Part shown: piece by piece, positions 13,237 to 15,333 of the stretch
Layout of the letters: every line of letters begins with the position of its first letter
Numbering within the stretch: position 1 is the stretch's first letter
NCBI GenBank assembly: GCA_002335345.1
Contig: DDCS01000071.1
Span: 436-15,768, forward strand
Direction: 5' to 3'
DNA length: 15,333 nucleotides
Origin: Flavobacteriaceae bacterium UBA2000
GTDB lineage: Bacteria; Bacteroidota; Bacteroidia; Flavobacteriales; Flavobacteriaceae
Notes under the pieces: generated by a model
Seen by the model: only the letters and a program-made list of their open reading frames with translations
Told to the model about the DNA's origin: nothing
Database searches by the model: none
Program-made: the position numbers and the translations under genes

Positions 13237-14169
13237 ATGGATAATGGAATTTACGCTCGTTTTCACACAAGCAAAGGCAATATAGATGTATTACTGACTC
13301 ATGACAAAACACCAGGAACGGTGGGTAATTTTGTGGCATTGGCCGAAGGTCAACTCGAGAATCAAGCCAAAAAGCCAGGGATACCCTATTATGATGGTTT
13401 GAGTTTTCACCGCGTTATTGCTGATTTTATGATCCAAGGTGGTGATCCGCAGGGAACTGGTGCAGGTGGACCTGGATATCAATTTGATGATGAATTTCAT
13501 CCAGAATTAACGCATGATGGTCCTGGTATCCTATCTATGGCCAATGCTGGTCCTGGGACTAACGGAAGCCAGTTTTTTATTACCCATGTTGCTACACCGT
13601 GGCTAGACAATAAGCATACTGTATTTGGGCGCGTTGTCTCTGGGCAGGAAGTTGTCGATAAAATCGCTCAAAATGATGTGCTCGAGCGCCTGGAGATTTT
13701 GCGTGTTGGTCAAGACGCTGAGACTTGGAACGCCGTGGAGGCTTTTCGTGTTTTTAACGGGGCCAAAGCAGAACGAGAAGCAGCCGCAATACGCGCTGAA
13801 AAGGATTTACTCGAAAGCTTGTCTGAAGGCTTTACTGAGACAACTACGGGCTTGCGCTACCAAATTATTCAATCGGGCGATGGTATTCAACCGAAATCTG
13901 GAGAGAATGTTTCCGTGCACTACAAAGGTATGCTGGCTGACGGTAAGGAGTTTGACAATAGTTACAAGCGCGGTAATCCTATTGCTTTCCCAGTGGGTCA
14001 AGGCAATGTGATCCCAGGTTGGGATGAAGGCATTCAACTCCTCAAAGTAGGGGATAAGGCGCGGTTTGTCATTCCGAGTCATTTGGGATACGGATCTCGA
14101 GGTGCAGGAGGGGTAATTCCACCAAACGCGACCTTGATTTTTGACGTTGAATTGGTCAAGGTCGGCTAA
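13237..14169 (+). CDS. cyclophilin-FKBP fusion peptidylprolyl isomerase
   Basis: This 310-residue protein joins two unrelated prolyl isomerase domains. Residues 1 to about 165 are cyclophilin, with FHRVIADFMIQGGDPQG containing R59 and Q67, then GTNGSQFFITHVATPWLDNKH containing Q112, F114, W122 and H127, counterparts of cyclophilin A R55, Q63, Q111, F113, W121 and H126. A charged helical linker (about 166-200) follows. Residues about 205-310 are FKBP, with VHYKGML, EFDNSY, VIPGWDEGI, GYGSRGAGGVIPP and TLIFDVELVKV, keeping the ligand pocket (Y229, F239, D240, V258, I259, W262, Y285, F302). There is no signal peptide, so a cytoplasmic folding factor is likely. Dual immunophilins of this order (CFBP) are known from Flavobacterium. 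A TTG at 13162 would extend the frame across the promoter and is rejected. Confidence 0.94.
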   Translation: MDNGIYARFHTSKGNIDVLLTHDKTPGTVGNFVALAEGQLENQAKKPGIPYYDGLSFHRVIADFMIQGGDPQGTGAGGPGYQFDDEFHPELTHDGPGILSMANAGPGTNGSQFFITHVATPWLDNKHTVFGRVVSGQEVVDKIAQNDVLERLEILRVGQDAETWNAVEAFRVFNGAKAEREAAAIRAEKDLLESLSEGFTETTTGLRYQIIQSGDGIQPKSGENVSVHYKGMLADGKEFDNSYKRGNPIAFPVGQGNVIPGWDEGIQLLKVGDKARFVIPSHLGYGSRGAGGVIPPNATLIFDVELVKVG

Positions 14170-14190
14170 ATTATCTTTAGTCGGACCAAT
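14151..14190. repeat. long hairpin across the convergent PPIase / M14 junction
   Basis: ATTGGT (14151-14156) pairs with ACCAAT (14185-14190). Inside, after a 5-nt left bulge, 14162-14170 (TCGGCTAAA) pairs with 14176-14184 (TTTAGTCGG), including two wobble pairs around a 5-nt loop. It includes the PPIase stop codon and stops 2 bp before the M14 stop. No U-tract follows on either strand, so termination is unproven. Confidence 0.4.
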
Positions 14191-14192
14191 AC

Positions 14193-15333
14193 TTACATCT
14201 GGTCTCCAAAAAATATAACGTTCATCATGAGCTTATTGGTGCCGTACCAAAAGGCTCTAAAGTTAGTGTTGTCCGTGAAATAACTGACTCTACCTCGATG
14301 CTTACGTCCTGTTTTAAAGGCACTACTTCCCGAGAGGGTCTTGAGGTTCTCCTTTGAGATATAGCCAGAAAGCAGTGGATCTATTTGATATAATATTGGG
14401 TTGTTCGATGCATTGGCGTCTGGTTCCAGAAAGATGGTTGTATTGCGAAACAGGGGCAATTCACTCTTTTTGTACCCAAAATTTACCGGGTGGGAACGGT
14501 CCGTTTTGGCTTGAAAAATGGCGCCACCTATAACTTGAGCGCCTCTGTAGCGCTCTTGTTGCTCAAAGCTTGCTTGTTGGCCCGTTTTTTCTGATTTCAT
14601 CAGGGTCAAATCCAAGAGTTCATTGTTGTCGATCCAATAGGCAGCGGATCTAAATCCAATAAGATGTCCCCCTTGCTCAACCCAATTTTTCAAGGCTTCA
14701 GTGGCGCCGCTATCCGGTCCACGTCCCCAAGTTGCAGGCATGATAATGGTCGTGTATCGACTTAAATTTTTACGACCCAGCTCGGAAACATCGAGTTTGG
14801 TTAACGTTATGTCGTAACGCGTATCCAATAAGTGCCATATTTCACCAGCATCATAAGGGTTAATCCCAGGGCCCACCAATAAAGCGATCTTCTTAGGTTC
14901 TAGGGTCCTAAAGTCTGAGCTGCCTAAATTCATGCCTTGAGTTGCTCCTGTGGAAAGGCCATGAATCCTGTGCTCCTTATTGAGTGCTTCCATGAGATTA
15001 TGGATCTCATCAGGGGATTTTTCCTGATTATGAGCAGGAATCATTAGACTGCCATAATCGAAATTTTGTTTCCCTAAGGCAAATGGTTGCATGGCGACTT
15101 TGACACGAATATTATTTTCAAGCAAATAATTTAAGGCCTTTGGACTGTAATAATCTTCCCATACTAGGATATAGGCATAGCTTTTATTCAAAACATTTGT
15201 TCCCGTATTGAGATGTTCAGGGTTTAATTGTTCAGCCAGCTCCAGGTCTTTTAATCTTGCACTGGTGTGCTCCAAATTAAATGCTAGAGGAAGACTCCAA
15301 GCACTTATATCATAAAATAAGCTGTCCTGAAAT
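14193..15333 (-). CDS. M14 family zinc carboxypeptidase-like protein, C-terminal part (5' end beyond the window)
   Basis: The frame is open from the right window edge to the stop at 14193, giving 379 visible residues. The TTG at 15275 is therefore not a real start: 19 further codons precede it, reading FQDSLFYDISAWSLPLAFN, a segment typical of Bacteroidetes M14 peptidases of roughly 800 residues. The visible part is the region after the peptidase domain. A class I GATase/DJ-1-like alpha-beta domain begins at KKIALLVGPGINPYDAGEIW and continues through YTTIIMPATWG and LKNWVEQGGHLIGF. A C-terminal beta-rich section ends FRAFWYGTNKLMMNVIFFG. The zinc-binding residues of the M14 domain are not in the window, so activity cannot be judged. 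The gene converges on the PPIase across 23 bp. Confidence 0.82.
   Translation of the reverse strand, partial: FQDSLFYDISAWSLPLAFNLEHTSARLKDLELAEQLNPEHLNTGTNVLNKSYAYILVWEDYYSPKALNYLLENNIRVKVAMQPFALGKQNFDYGSLMIPAHNQEKSPDEIHNLMEALNKEHRIHGLSTGATQGMNLGSSDFRTLEPKKIALLVGPGINPYDAGEIWHLLDTRYDITLTKLDVSELGRKNLSRYTTIIMPATWGRGPDSGATEALKNWVEQGGHLIGFRSAAYWIDNNELLDLTLMKSEKTGQQASFEQQERYRGAQVIGGAIFQAKTDRSHPVNFGYKKSELPLFRNTTIFLEPDANASNNPILYQIDPLLSGYISKENLKTLSGSSAFKTGRKHRGRVSYFTDNTNFRAFWYGTNKLMMNVIFFGDQM

Noticed and set aside
13625..14011. 128-residue frame inside the PPIase gene
   Set aside because: It is out-of-frame reading of the conserved cyclophilin-FKBP gene, and its composition is not protein-like.
1..15333. 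Mobile elements, CRISPR arrays, toxin-antitoxin pairs or phage genes
   Set aside because: No transposase, integrase, regularly spaced repeats or paired small toxin-like ORFs were seen; the gene order looks like ordinary chromosome.

Overview
The window looks like a chromosomal, mostly housekeeping stretch of a Flavobacteriia-type Bacteroidetes genome. The evidence is the gene content: a START-like small protein, a DUF4290 protein, DUF493, a DUF2911 protein, a cyclophilin-FKBP fusion, an M14 peptidase with a GATase-like tail, and a MurA with Asp at the active-site loop position. Several upstream regions also carry the Bacteroidetes-type promoter (-33 TTTG or TTG, about 19-21 bp, -7 TAnnTTTG), and Shine-Dalgarno sequences are generally lacking. 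The species cannot be named from this sequence. No mobile element, CRISPR array, prophage or obvious foreign island was seen.

Layout, left to right. Bases 1-47 are the 5' half of a CAU-anticodon tRNA on the minus strand, with its own strong promoter. Next, on the plus strand, come a START-like protein, an intrinsic terminator, and a class IV aminotransferase whose ATG directly abuts that terminator. The aminotransferase meets YqgE (minus strand) with a 32-bp tail-to-tail CDS overlap. HU (minus) lies upstream of yqgE and is separated from it by a clear terminator. A tightly coupled minus-strand operon follows: a P-loop ATPase, recQ, then fmt, with 1-nt and 4-nt overlaps. A short divergent promoter region separates it from the plus-strand DUF493 - DUF4290 - murA run.

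murA converges on a minus-strand light/DNA-repair-type group: SRPBCC protein, atypical SDR, photolyase, transcribed in that order. Divergent from it is a secreted DUF2911 protein, which converges on an AraC-type regulator. A 353-bp non-coding stretch follows. It contains three consecutive stem-loops, the last a textbook intrinsic terminator with no recognisable plus-strand gene in front of it, so it is a candidate small RNA. Then comes a cyclophilin-FKBP fusion driven by a near-ideal promoter. The window ends in the C-terminal half of an M14 metallopeptidase-like protein on the minus strand, whose 5' end lies outside.

Most gene products act in core processes: translation initiation (Fmt, tRNA), DNA maintenance (RecQ, HU, photolyase), peptidoglycan synthesis (MurA) and protein folding (the PPIase). 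No obviously new multi-gene system was found. The points most worth a second look are the candidate small RNA, the SDR that lacks the catalytic Tyr beside SRPBCC and photolyase, the Asp-type MurA, and several very compact promoter and terminator arrangements. Four start codons were moved inward on promoter or family evidence: the aminotransferase, DUF4290, the SRPBCC protein and the PPIase. The M14 ORF was extended to the window edge because its frame stays open.
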